Shown here one piece after another: positions 21,857 through 33,759 of a stretch of DNA of 64,000 nucleotides; the first letter of the stretch is position 1; the number at the start of each line of letters is the position of its first letter. Under the pieces are notes generated by a model that had not been told where the DNA came from, made no database searches, and saw only the letters and a list, made by a program, of their open reading frames with translations. The position numbers and the translations under genes are program-made. The DNA comes from Costus lasius (Eukaryota; Streptophyta; Magnoliopsida; Zingiberales; Costaceae), in assembly GCA_027563935.2 (NCBI GenBank), contig CM050449.1, forward strand, positions 85,467,178 through 85,531,177, given 5' to 3'.

Positions 21857-24800
21857 GTAAGTTCCTTCTTGATCAGATACAAGTTTATTTTGAACCCGTA
21901 TTTGGTTTCATTTATTATTTGGAATGATTTACAATAATTTCGGCTTCCTTCTCTAGAGAGCAAGAGCAAGCGGGTTTCTTTGAAAAAGAAATACAAAATA
22001 ATAAAGAAGGTGAAGGAACACCACAGGAAGAAGGCCAAGGAAGCAAAAAAGCTTGGTTTAAATAAGAAAAAGAAGGTGGAGAAGGACCCTGGAATTCCTA
22101 ATGATTGGCCTTTCAAGGAACAAGAACTAAAAGCACTTGAGGATCGCAGAGCACGTGCATTGGAGGAGCTGGAGCAAAAAAAGGCTGCTAGAAAGGAGAG
22201 GGTAATCTCCTTTTATTTAGATCCAAGTTTGTGTTACGAGATTATGAACTGATCATTTGTAAGCCTTTGAATTTTTTTATCATTCAGTTCTTGTCTTTGG
22301 TGGCTTTGGTTTAACCAAAGTAATTGCATTTCTTGATGCTTTTAACAGTGCTTTCATTGCAATGCATAGCGTACATAGTGGATTGTTTTTTATTATTTAG
22401 AGAAATTCTGGATGGTTCTTGCAAATAATTGGCAGTAAGCCTATCATCTAGGCTATATTTTAGTGGGCCATGTGGGTGATATATATTCATGTCTTTTAAT
22501 TAACTCTACAGTTACTTTTTCTTGCTATGAAGTCAATCAGTCTCAATTGCCAAAAGACAAACTAGAACACATCTCAATAGTGCCCTAAGCAATCTAACAC
22601 TTGTTTAGATCCTGCATGTACCATTTGCAATATCTGACTATTGTCCTATTAGGTAATTTTGTTATATATAAGAATGAAGAAGGAATTTTCTGCTTTTCTG
22701 ATACCTAATGACTCACAATGTAATTTTCTACAACAGGAAAGCATTATTGATAATTCTTCTTACATCTTTTATGGATTATGTATGTCTTCCACTGTATCTA
22801 TGGTTGAGGGCTAGCATTTTGACAAGATTAAATAGATGATCGTGCTTTCAATTGTTGAAAAGTGCTAGCAGTTTTTATTGAATTCACTAACTTCAGGGAC
22901 TTTTGGGTTTGATGGAGTGTCTTCTTGTTCTGCATAGGGGCGTTGGAGAAAATTTTCTTTTATTTTTTGCTGGGGGAAGATGATGTACATTGGTCTGATT
23001 ATCATATTGTTGTGATAGATGCCCCTCCCTCCAGCACCCACACCCATCCATTCATGCACAAGGCAAACATACACAAAAAGGGAAAGAAAGGATTATGAAC
23101 CAAATATTTTCATTCATAAACTTGTCTTGGTTCAATTCGAGTGTAGGAAGGTTAGCCATATTGATGTGGACTTGAAATAAGATGACTCATATTCTTAGTG
23201 AATTTATCAGCAGAAAAAGTTTATGAAGTGTCTTCATATATTTATTCTTGTGCAGCAGCAACTTTAATGTTAGGTTATTCTACTGTGGTGTGAACCCACA
23301 ACAAAAATTTGGTGGTCAAAATGCCGTGCACATTGTCTTGGGATCAATTCAAGGGTTTTTTTTTTCTCTCCTCGTGAAGCAATTAATGTCAAAGAACGAT
23401 AAAACCACTTTTGTCATTTAGGAAGTTAAAAATGCTAAAGTTCAGAAATTTTGCACTCTTCCAATTTTCAATGAATTTATGCTATACCTTAAAGTTCTAT
23501 GAATATTGTATCTGCTATTTTTGTTGTTAAACTTGATGTATTCATATATGATTAATTGTTGGAATTACAAGTTTCTTATTCAATCTCTATGTGGCATTTC
23601 CTGATAGTTGATTTATTGTACTTTCTTGTTTTGATTTTTTTAAACATTTTTTATATTTTTAGCCATTTTATGCCTTAATCTGAATAATTATCTGTTTGAC
23701 AGGCCAAGAAGAGGAAACTAGGTTTGGCCGATGACATGGATATTGCTGAATTGGCTTCAACAGCTGCAGCTAAAGATCTTGATTTTGCCAATAGACTCAT
23801 AACAGATGAACTTTCTACTGTTGCTAAGAGCCATGGTAGAACTATTCCTGCTTTCTACCTTGTGTGATCCAACAATATATATCATTTAGGTGAAACAATT
23901 TTCCTCTGGTTGCCAATTCTCTACAGATAATTCTGAAAGAACCTTCTTCAAAGAGTTGAGAAAAGTTATTGAAGCCTCCGATGTTATATTGGAGGTTCTT
24001 GATGCACGGGATCCACTTGGTACTCGTTCCATTGACTTGGAAAATATGGTGTTGAAGTCAGATCCAAACAAGCGTATTGTGTTGCTTTTGAACAAGATAG
24101 GTATTTCTTTTTCTTTCTTTCTTCTTTTAATGTATGATTTGGTTATTTGTTAAGTAAAAATTTTTATAAGGCACTAGCTTTTTCTCATTAATTTGTGAAG
24201 GAATTATGCTTTTACAAAATCTGCTGTTTTAGCATATTGATGTGATGACAACTTGCAATTGTTATTTGGATTATATCTGTTTGTTGTTTCTAACTTTTTT
24301 TCAATATTACAGATCTTGTTCCTCGTGAGGCTGCAGAGAGGTGGCTTAAATATCTTAGGGAAGAGTTACCTACTGTAGCCTTCAAATGTAGCACACAAGA
24401 ACAAAGATCAAACTTGGGTTGGAAATCATCAAAGGCTACAAAGCCAAACAAAATTTTGCAAACAAGTGATTGCCTTGGTGCAGATACTCTCTTAAAGTTG
24501 TTGAAGAATTATACAAGAAGCCATGAGGTATTAATTGCACTTAGTTTAAAAATAGCTCAGTTAATTTGTCACTATCAGGCATAACAAGAGCCAAATTAAA
24601 GAATGAGCTTCCTTTGCTTTGTGACATGAAAATTTGAAGTTGCATTTGTTTACTGAGATTTTTCTACATTTTCATCATCTTCTACTATCTAATGTTATGA
24701 TGTGTGACTTTTCATGGTGAAAACTAGTTACATGTTTGATATAAAATGTTTTTGTTTTGTTGATATAAAACTACAAGGAAATCAAGTGGAATGTGTTTCG

Positions 24801-27800
24801 GGCAAGATGATGTGCTGATGTAGTGCAAATTAATGGAGTTAAGAATATATTTATTTATAGTATTTTAGTTGCGATATTACTTATTGTGGTTATTATGGTC
24901 TTGCATTAGTGTCTACATGGTTATTAAATCTTGTGTTTGTGGTATATTTTATATGTGGTTAATATGTAATTGGTTGTCTCTAAAAACCTATATATGCTTA
25001 AGTCTATTGTAACAATAGCTTTTTGATTAATGAATTGAAACTTTTTTCCTTACACACTTCCTATCAATATCTTTCGAACAATTTCTTTCTTCTTCTCTCC
25101 TTGTCTTTCATACTCCTCTAGCCCGTGGCATTTGGCATAAAAACCCAAGCTTTGATCTCTCTGTGCCCTGTCATTTCCTATTCACAAGAGACCACACTGC
25201 TGACCTCTTTTAAAATCATGACCACCATCATAGATCCATTTTCCTCCCTTCTTCATGCATCATAGAACCTTCTCCTTTGCTGCTTCATTCACTCTACTAC
25301 CTAACATTCTTCCTACAACCTTATGCTTCTACAGCACCATGCCTAACCTTGTTGCATGTAAACTACCTTTTCCAATTACATCACATACTATTTTGAAGTA
25401 CTATTGTTGTCATCCACACCTACTATAGCTCCCCAAAACTACTACCCATAGACCATGTGTCAACATGACCTGGTACACTCTAGTGATAACAGTCCAAGAC
25501 AAGTACAGCCAGTTTTAAAACCTTGCTACCATCAATATCTTCTAGTTTCTATAGCCCTTTATATCAGAGAAGAAGAAAAAAGAAATTGTGTTGATGAACA
25601 TGCGAAAGCACCCTTTTTTGCCCACATTTTCCTTGTATGTTTTTCTAGTGGCCTCTTGTCTTTGACCTGATCATCCCTTGATCATGCACATCACCTCTTA
25701 TCTGGGCTAACATCACTGCCAACCCTTGTTTGCCCTTCTCCTTTGTTATGGTTCTCATATACAAGATTTGACATGTTATAGGTTACCAATGATTCTCTCT
25801 CCCCCCACAACCTCATGTCGTGCTTTGCCACTCATCTCTCCTTTATCCAACTTATGGCGAGATTACACTGTGAGCAGATGACCCTTTGACACAACCAAAA
25901 GATCATTTGAGAAGCGATTGCCATATTATTTATAATAGACTGTGCCCCTTCACTCCCATTTGACCACTTTTCCAGAAACATAGTGGGCCTGGTCAATTGG
26001 GGATGTGAGGCAATCAAGTGAAAAGGAGGGGAGGGAAGGGGATGCGAACTGGTCAATATTGTGATCATGTGTTGGTTAACAAGGGAAAACTTTGAACATC
26101 CTAATGGCAAACAACAAAGAAAAGAATGGAAATTTTAGGAAATAAAGTAATGCAATGAAGAAAGTTCTAAAAAATGATGGTACATAGGGTTTTCTTATTT
26201 CATAAATTTTCATGATTTGCAGTCAACTCATCAGAGTTGGGTCCTCCATTTAAGCAAAATGATGTGAAAATTAATAGAGTTTTAAGTTTATGTGATATTA
26301 TTTAATAATATTGGTGTATTAGTAGGGATATTAGTTATTGTGATTATTATTAAGACTTTTGTTAGTGGATATGCTGTAAATCATGGGTTAATACTCTATT
26401 TTAGTTGTGGTTAGTGTTTATTGCTTTGCATGTTAAATCCTTGTAATATTAGCTTTTTGATTAATGAATTGAAATTATTTTCCAATATCGCTTCTATTCT
26501 ACCTCTTTCTTACTTCATCCCATCTCTTCTTAGTCTCCTTGTCCTATACCATGGGGCCTGTTACCTTATCTTTTGTATCACTATATATTGAAGTTATGGG
26601 ATAATCCATTTTTATGAAGATCTAACCCGAGAACATGCTGTCTTTGTATCATTCACAACTAGAGTGAATGGTGTATATGGTATCCATCATTCTTGTATTT
26701 ACAAGTGCCTTGCATTAAACCTTTTTTCTTTTGGTTGTATGCTTAATTTGTTTATGTTGCTTGGAAGATAAATATTGTGACATTTACATCATTTATATGC
26801 TGATTAAAGTCTCAAAGGATGGCTGGTTTTAGTGATTCATCAAATTGAAATTGTTCTATATTGCATTGATTGTTCTAATCAAGGTTGTCAAAAATGCGTT
26901 TTGGGTTTTAAGATCTTCCGATTTTGTGACCTAAATTAGATAAACTGTTCTAGAACAAATGTAGGATCTAAAATGTAGTAGGATCTTATGATCTCATGAT
27001 CCGGGTCTTATGATTGGATAGGATTTTATAATCTCACTGAACCTACTTAATCCTAAATTAATAGGTAAAATGAGTTCAGATTTGATTGTTATTATACTAA
27101 AAATCAATAATCTATTATTCCAAAAGCCTTAAATTGATAAGTGATGCAATTTCTTGTATTTAATTGTCATCATTTGCTCTTTCTTTGATAAACATTCATT
27201 AACTTAAGGTTGTTATCATCTACAATTATATTTGTCTATTTAAATTATTTATCATAATCAATTTTATAATATTTTATTGTCATTTTTCTTGTCATTATCA
27301 CGCATACCTTTTATCTTCATCATTTTTTATGCTTTTGTCTTGATGTCTTTATTTCACTGCATGCCTTTGTTGTTTCTAGTTTCATTATACATCTTTGTTG
27401 TGTCTATTTTGTATTAACTTGTTTCCATCAATATCACCTCGTAAATATTCAATTTCATAATTTTACACTATACAATTAATACATTTGAATAATAGTATAA
27501 AATGTTTGGATATATATATTTTCACCTTAATATATGATGCTAAATAGATATATATTAAATTTTTTTTATTACTTATTAGAATATTTATCTTACTCTTTAA
27601 GTATAATTAGACGAATATATCTTTAAAAAATATATTTTTGGTAATTTGGTAAGATCGTACGATCCAATCCTACAAAGACTATCTTGTCTAGGTAGGATTT
27701 CAATCTTGACAACCTTGGTTCTAATCAAGGTTTACATTCTAGTCCAAACTAGTATCTCGAATCGGTATGTACTAAACACAGTAAATGGTATTAGCATTGT

Positions 27801-30800
27801 ACATACTAACACGACCGGATGTGCAAACACTAAATGTATTGGTACTGGATATGTGGACACTACATGGTACCGGTTGTAGACATATCAGTATTGGTGTTGG
27901 ACATGCCGACGCTAAATGGTATTAGTGCCATAAATGGTATTAGTGCCAGATGTGCTGATGCTAAATGGTACCTGTATTGATATGGATGTGCCGACACTAA
28001 ATGGTATTGGTAGGGATGTGCCGATGCTGAATGGTACTGGTATCAGATGTGCTGACACTAAATGATACCGATACTGATATGAATGTGCTGACACTAAATG
28101 GTACTAGATATGCTGACACTATAGGTACTAGTACTATCTTGGATCGGTATGATATGGAATGGTTTTTTAATCGAATGTTCATTATACTTGGAAAATTGTT
28201 CACTGCATGTGAGAACTAAAATCATTTGAACTCCTCGCTGAGCTTCGTAGTTGTCCAAGACAACATGCTCACGTCCCTAGAGATTTTGAGCATTTGTTGT
28301 TTGCATTCAAGTGTATTTTACTGGTGAATTAAAACATATGGGATATGGTACTCCATAATTGGTTCAAATATTTCGGAAATCATTCGAATCAGAACCAACT
28401 TTTTGAGTTTTGCTCCGGCTAAAAAAGATATTTTTTGAATCCTCTTAAGCTTCCTTGAAAGAAACTATTTTGATTTCTTGTGTAGCCATGAATCGTCATG
28501 TTTTCTGCAATGTTCATATTTCTTTGGATTTGCAGGTATGACAAAGTAATTGTGCTTGTTTATACCTGTAACTGCTGTTTTGGTTTTCTTGGCAGCTCAA
28601 GTTATCAATTACGGTGGGCATTGTGGGGCTTCCTAATGTTGGTAAGAGCAGTTTGATAAATAGCTTGAAGAGATCACATGTTGTCAACGCAGGCGCTACT
28701 CCTGGATTAACAAGGTCGATGCAAGAAGTCCAGTTAGATAAAAATGTGAAGCTACTGGACTGCCCTGGTGTTGTAATGCTCAAGTCTAGTGAGACTGATT
28801 CATCAATAGTTCTTCGTAACTGTAAGAGAGTTGAAAAGTTGGATGATCCTGTCAGTCCAGGTAACTATGCTAGTATTGTTTGTTGGGGGTGGAATTTGAT
28901 TGGACTACATCTTATTTGAAGATTCCTTGGTTATTCCATAAAATAAGGAAATGCATCATATTGATTAAATTAGGTTGCCGCAGAAGGTGTTTCTAAGTTA
29001 AGTGGATTTGTTCAAGGTCACTGGTTCTAAATAGTTTAACTGTTGAACAATCAGGTTGGGATTTTGTTATTCAGCCAATTAAAAATGAAAAATTATAAAC
29101 GATTGTGTTTTGTGCTCATGTACAACATATATTTTTTATTGAGTTTATAAAGGACAGCTTTTAGATTTATAATGTACTTGACAATGTAAATAGTTGTACT
29201 GTACTGCTTGTATATCTAGTAGTATACAATTTGGTTTTTTCTGAATAAAAGGAAGAAACCAAGAAACTATGTATGATCTTTATTTCATGACGCAGGTTCT
29301 TGATCTTATAGCTCATGTACTCTATTCAGTATTTTATCCACATCTACATTTTGTGGCTTATGACCATGAAATCATGCTTGTGCTTGATCACACTAGGAAT
29401 TATTAATTATTTATGAATTAGTCTATTGCATTTTTATAATCCATATCTAGATCTTATGGTTTTGACCATGTAATCCATCTTTTTCTGTTAGTAACCTATT
29501 TTTAAATTGGATTTACCTGTTATGTTTCATCCTGCTTAGGAACTAAGAAAACCAATAGTTTGCCTTTTGCTACTTTCTTGAGAAAGCTAATTTATATTTT
29601 ATATGCTCTATCCGAACTGCAACTCAATTCTCTTGCCTGAAATATTAGTTGTGTTTTTACTAATTGCTTTTATCATGAAATGTTATAGTAAATGAGATTG
29701 TCAAGCTATGCCCTGCCGAAAGATTGATGTCTCTGTATAAGTTGCCAAACTTTACTTCAACGGTGGACTTTCTCCAGAAGGTAGCAACTATCAGAGGTAA
29801 GCTGAAAAAGGGTGGGATAGTGGACGTTGAAGCTGCTGCAAGAATTGTGCTACATGACTGGAATGAGGGTACCTTAGCTCTTTTCATGTTTCTGTTAATT
29901 AAATATTTACTTTAATTCCTTTGAGATTAATGTTCCTTGCTGTTTTTTAGGTAAAATACCATACTACACACTGCCTCCTAGTAAAGAACAGGGAGAGAAT
30001 CTAGATGCTGCAATTGTTCCACAATTTGGGAAGGAATTTGATGTTGATGAAGTTTACACGACTGAATCATCATTTATTGGTACTCTAGCATCGGTTGAAG
30101 AGTTTCATCATATTGAGATTCCATCTCATTCCCCTTTTAACTTTGATGCACATATGCTGGAGGAGGTACTTTCTTTATGGTTATTGGTTTGTGTTTTGAG
30201 AATTGTGATTTAGTCTTGCAAAGAAAAATAAATATGATCATGAGGTTGGTTCTCGAGGAAAAATAAATATGTGTCTCAACTGTATAGTAGAACTTAAGAT
30301 AACTAACCTCTCTCCGTGAAAATTTAAAATAAGTTCCCACCATATCTTTGCATGGTTTCTTGAATTTCTTTCCACAACCACTGGTTCCTTGTCAATATTG
30401 GCCTACTTTGCTATTTACCTGTTGTGGCTCTAGGACTTTAGTTCATGGGACAGGTCTATGAATGTTCTGTTCTTTTTATCCAATACAGGCTAAAAGCTTC
30501 CAAATAGAATATGAATATAGCATTTATAGATTTATACTGATTTTTACCAAGTATCAGACATTTCGTGTAATGACAAATTTCACATGAAGTGCATACCACA
30601 TCTTGGAAACATGGTAGGAGTAAAAATATACATCAAATTCAGTGATTCCATATATAGTTATGTCAAAAATTCTATATGATGATATGTCTGACTATATAGT
30701 TCCATATAATTAGTAATTATCAAGCAAGTCATAAGCTATTTATGATCGGAGTGATATTTTTATAACACGCTACCTAAAGTATTCGCAAGCTCCTTGTCCC

Positions 30801-33000
30801 AAAAAGTACCAATCAGTTTTATGTTTAATAAGTTGCATTCTCCGAACTTATAAAATTCACTAATTAAACTGGTATTTTAAAGCCATCATGTCCAACAGAA
30901 TATGATTTGGCTTTTACAAATGTTTTTAAGTTTTTGTCCCATGACAAAAAGCCCTCACAGTCATCTTTTTAGTCTTTACTAGTGTCAGTTGCAGATTCAC
31001 ATTCACACCAAATTAAAATCTTTAACTAGGCAAGTTGTGGTTGAGCGATAATGTAAGGGTCCTCCAATGATCTACGCTTCAAAATTGATCCTCTTTATGA
31101 CAAATTATGATCGTAGTTTAAGGGTGTCTACCTCTTACCCGCAATCTGAGAAAAAGTCAACATCTGACCAGATAAAAAATTTGAACCCGATCAGTTTCAA
31201 AACTATTGGTCACTGTAGGCTAGATTAATCTTGCGTAGTTCAATTTACCTTCTCAATGAGGCAGATATCTTTAAAAACAATTAAAGCCTTTTTTTTGGTA
31301 TACATCAAAATGGTTCCATTTTGGAATATTGTGGTTTTCCTTACTGTACCTTCATGTCCATGCCCAACGTCTTGGGGTGTTTCTTCTTTTTTTGTTGATC
31401 TTATTCTTTGAAGATTCTAGTCTGAATTTTATGTATTACGAGGGAGTAAGGCTAGTGTTGGTATGTCCTAAGCCTTTTGGCTCTGGTAAATAAACTGTTT
31501 AAGTCAAATCTGATTGTAAAAGAATAAATATTATTTTCCTCTTTAATGAGATTTTTTCACTGTGTATATTTCCAATCTATGACCTATCATGCTTCATTTT
31601 CTCTCTTTGCCCGTTATTCACTCCATTTCATATTCTTCTCTTGATGCTTTTTTCTCATCTAGTTGGCATGGACATGTTTAAATAGCATCCCTCTGCGAAA
31701 AGTTAGATCTTCCCTTCCCCTATTCGTCATTGGTATGGATAAATTAGACAGATGAAAATTTGAGTCACATCCATTTGGGTATCAACTCTCACTAAACAAC
31801 TTTTGGGAATCTCTACTCGAGTTATTAATACTTTGACTTTCCTCTGTTTTGGTCGTTATGGTGCTATTCAAATGATAGGGCTTTTCATATTCTTTCCACT
31901 CTGGTTCACTTGGATGCTTCTCTGAATGACCAAGTATTATAACTTTTTGTTGGATCACTTGGGTCCTTATCGAGTTACTAAGCTTTGTAGATTTCCTCTC
32001 GTATCACTCTTGCATCATGATAATGGTAGCAAGCAGGCTTATTCAAGCTACACAATATGTCGTTGCTACCATCATTCATTGCATGCTAGTGTCTTGTGAC
32101 TCGCAATTGGCATGAAAAAATCTTGCCATGGGCAATGCGTATAAATACTCCTCTCAAATGAGGGACCGGTATGTTCTCTCAAGTTCTCGAGCTTCTGGTT
32201 CTTCACTTGCAGCCTCCCTCTTTGTGCAGATTTCTCAGTGACCAGTAGGAAGCATGATTGCTTGAAATAATTGGTCAGCAAAAAATCCTCGAGCCTTACT
32301 CAAAGATAACCAAGTGCTCCCGAATTCAATCATGAATTTCTTCCACATCATTCATCTATTTTAATTTAGATTGGTATTTACTATGACTTGTGTATGATCC
32401 ATTGCAACCTATGGTACTAATGTTTTGTTCTTGACTCATTTTTAATTTTTTATGCTCTGCATTATCTTGTGAAGCAACATTGTTGAATCGTTGATTAACA
32501 CGTTATCTTTTTTAATCTAATGTTCTTGTAGCTTCAGGATCTTCAATAAAAACTAATGCACGTAGTCAGATTAATTAGGCCGAAAGTGCTTGTACGCATA
32601 TGCTTACCTTATTGGTGGATGCAAATAATAGGAATATTTAAGATAATTTGCTATGGCTTTTCGTTTTCAGGAAGTTGCAAAGCAGAATTTGATCTCGACT
32701 CCTGAGGATGAACACATGACTTGTGAAGAGAAAGAAGACCCTGCGGAATCTAAAACCAAGACTGCTAGCAGCAGTCAAAATGAAAAGTTATATACCGCCG
32801 AAGGCATTCTTGACCCACGGAAAAGGAGAGCGGAAAAGAAGAGGAGGAAGGCCAACAAACATGAAAACTCGAATGAAATGGATACCGATTATGATTTCAA
32901 GGTAGATTATAGTATGAAAGATCTCCCTTCAGACATGATAAATGAGGGAGAAAGTGACAGTGAAGATGAAACAAACGCTGAGGTTCCCATGATTACTTGA
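21838..33000 (+). CDS. NSN1: Nucleolar GTP-binding protein, nucleostemin/GNL3 family (NSN1-like)
   Basis: Nine coding exons (21838-21856, 21957-22201, 23703-23835, 23927-24100, 24313-24527, 28596-28860, 29689-29868, 29951-30165, 32671-33000) give 591 residues. All eight introns are GT-AG and phases agree. The start has A at -3 and G at +4. Domains: Lys-rich N-terminus (1-60; nucleolar targeting and GNL3/Grn1 N-domain), coiled coil (about 60-90), and a circularly permuted GTPase with G4 NKID (188-191), G5 near CST (216-218), G1 GLPNVGKS (273-280), G2 around PGLTR (298-302) and G3 DCPG (317-320). A domain reading YKLPNF...FLQKVA follows, then an acidic, Lys-rich tail. Family members act in pre-60S ribosome assembly and, in plants, in growth and floral development. 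Length fits the plant family (about 580-600). No internal defect is visible. Related alternatives are LSG1- or NOG2-type GTPases, but the N-terminus and box order favour NSN1. Confidence 0.95.
21957..22201 (+). CDS. NSN1: NSN1-like exon 2
   Basis: Encodes the basic N-terminus: [32 protein letters not shown], then [15 protein letters not shown] and the coiled-coil start [20 protein letters not shown]. The [11 protein letters not shown] sequence is a hallmark of the family. It closes in phase 0 at AGG|GTAATC. Confidence 0.95.
22202..23702 (+). other. Intron 2 of the NSN1-like gene
   Basis: 1.5 kb, AT-rich, with a long T-rich stretch ahead of the acceptor. I see no RNA gene, element or coding content in it. 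The open frame on the minus strand at 22865-23074 is accidental. Confidence 0.7.
23703..23835 (+). CDS. NSN1: NSN1-like exon 3
   Basis: Follows the acceptor TTTGACAG. It encodes [18 protein letters not shown] and a helical stretch ending TVAKSH. Donor ATG|GTAGAA, phase 1. Confidence 0.92.
23927..24100 (+). CDS. NSN1: NSN1-like exon 4
   Basis: Encodes [20 protein letters not shown] and [15 protein letters not shown], the typical DARxP box of permuted GTPases, and ends inside the G4 box NKI|D, which is completed by exon 5. The splice falls within the Asp codon. Confidence 0.94.
24313..24527 (+). CDS. NSN1: NSN1-like exon 5
   Basis: Completes G4 with D191 and continues [20 protein letters not shown] and [10 protein letters not shown] (G5 region), then a polar linker ([15 protein letters not shown]) and [17 protein letters not shown]. 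Donor GAG|GTATTA opens the 4-kb intron 5. Confidence 0.94.
24830..26550 (+). mobile_element. Old LTR-like element in intron 5 (diverged direct repeat pair)
   Basis: About 24830-25110 and 26275-26545 are diverged direct repeats. Both contain TTAGTTGTG/TTAGTTGCG-like text, ATTGTGGTTATTAT/ATTGTGATTATTAT, the identical run AGCTTTTTGATTAATGAATT and a following TCTCCTTGTC. The intervening 1.2 kb has no pol or gag. Size and layout suggest a small non-autonomous Copia-like LTR element in sense with the gene. I could not find a clear primer site or target duplication, so boundaries are approximate. Confidence 0.5.
26880..27717. mobile_element. hAT-type non-autonomous element in intron 5 (838 bp)
   Basis: Perfect 12-bp terminal inverted repeats CAAGGTTGTCAA (26880-26891) and TTGACAACCTTG (27706-27717), flanked by a perfect 8-bp duplication GTTCTAAT (26872-26879 and 27718-27725). 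There is no transposase frame inside. Subterminal sequences rich in AGGATC/GATCCTA-type words occur at both ends, typical of hAT binding sites. Interior is AT-rich. Confidence 0.92.
27780..28135. repeat. Minisatellite in intron 5 (about 30-35 bp units)
   Basis: Around ten degenerate units of the form ATGTGCTGACACTAAATGG followed by a variable TACYRGTA stretch. Clear unit starts are near 27900, 27950, 27985, 28014, 28046, 28081 and 28110. It begins just after the hAT element and is bracketed by similar words (ACTAGTATCTCGAATCGG near 27749 and a related copy near 28128). Confidence 0.8.
28596..28860 (+). CDS. NSN1: NSN1-like exon 6
   Basis: Carries G1 (P-loop) [15 protein letters not shown]2 [12 protein letters not shown] and G3 LLDCPGVV. 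The rest reads [20 protein letters not shown]. All nucleotide-binding residues expected of the family are present. Acceptor TTGGCAG, donor CAG|GTAACT. Confidence 0.95.
29689..29868 (+). CDS. NSN1: NSN1-like exon 7
   Basis: Encodes [40 protein letters not shown] and [20 protein letters not shown], the conserved domain just after the GTPase core. Confidence 0.93.
29951..30165 (+). CDS. NSN1: NSN1-like exon 8
   Basis: Encodes [10 protein letters not shown], the end of the conserved core, then a less conserved segment ([34 protein letters not shown]). Only 82 bases of intron separate it from exon 7. Confidence 0.9.
30166..32670 (+). other. Intron 8 of the NSN1-like gene
   Basis: 2.5 kb, AT-rich. 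I find no recognisable element ends, RNA gene or coding block. Text around 31020-31210 and 31680-32330 is less AT-rich and could be decayed transposon sequence, but I cannot support a name. Confidence 0.6.
32671..33000 (+). CDS. NSN1: NSN1-like exon 9 (last coding exon)
   Basis: After the acceptor CGTTTTCAG it encodes a low-complexity tail: acidic [11 protein letters not shown], then [20 protein letters not shown] with a basic cluster, then [14 protein letters not shown] and an acidic [10 protein letters not shown] end, TGA at 32998-33000. The tail type matches family members. Confidence 0.92.
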   Translation, partial: EVAKQNLISTPEDEHMTCEEKEDPAESKTKTASSSQNEKLYTAEGILDPRKRRAEKKRRKANKHENSNEMDTDYDFKVDYSMKDLPSDMINEGESDSEDETNAEVPMIT

Positions 33001-33759
33001 GATTTAATAGATGAAACAAATTCCGTGCATGTGAGAGATGAATGTTGTTGCGCCCTAGATTACCATCTCATAATATTTTTATGTATTGAATGTATAAACT
33101 AGCAAGAATTGATTCAGCCTATTTATGTGATTTGGCTTGACGCTGTCACGCTAAGGTCGATTTGAGTTTCGAATGACTCATAATTTGGCCAATTTGTTTA
33201 TGATCCTATAGTACTCCTGTGGAGTTAGGTCATAATTCAATTAACATGATACATCTAGTTATCATTTAATAGCCTCTTACTTGAGAATTGATTAGACGAG
33301 TATTGAATACAAACAACACACTAGAGAAATTTATTTGTTAGTACATTTAACCTTTGATGGCAAAATTTCTCTAGCCTCCCAAGTTTTTAGCTTTAGAGAA
33401 TACAATACGTGCATTTTAATGATTCACAGGTCGAATTCCGTGAGGCTTGAAACAATAGCTGATGTTGATAGCTACCTCCCTTGCCGTTAACCATGTTTGC
33501 CCTTTAGCATTAGTGTAATCTCATAGATTTTTCGTGATGGCATGAATAGCAATGACTAGAGGTGGCCAACAGATTGTGCTGGCTGCGTTTGTTTATAATG
33601 CTTTGGCCCAACACAGCACGATAATTAGGTTGTGTTGGACTCTGACTCGTTCAAGGCATGTAGGCCAAAATTACCTCTAAGTTTAAACCTTTACTCTTTT
33701 AACACTAATTTTGTTAAGCTAATGGTTTATAAGTATTTTAGATTTTATATATACCCAGC
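33001..33759 (+). other. Probable 3' UTR and flank of the NSN1-like gene
   Basis: The first ~110 bases after the stop are AT-rich and include ATAATATTTTTATGTATTGAATGTATAAAC, plausible as a plant poly(A) region but with no perfect AATAAA. Around 33556-33670 the words AGAGGTGGCCAACAG and GCACGATAATTAGG resemble a decayed hAT-type MITE; only the left end is visible. Confidence 0.45.

Noticed and set aside
29660..29887. Minus-strand frames across NSN1-like exons (also 28514-28783, 23886-24095)
   Set aside because: They are antisense reflections of the conserved exons and show no protein features of their own.
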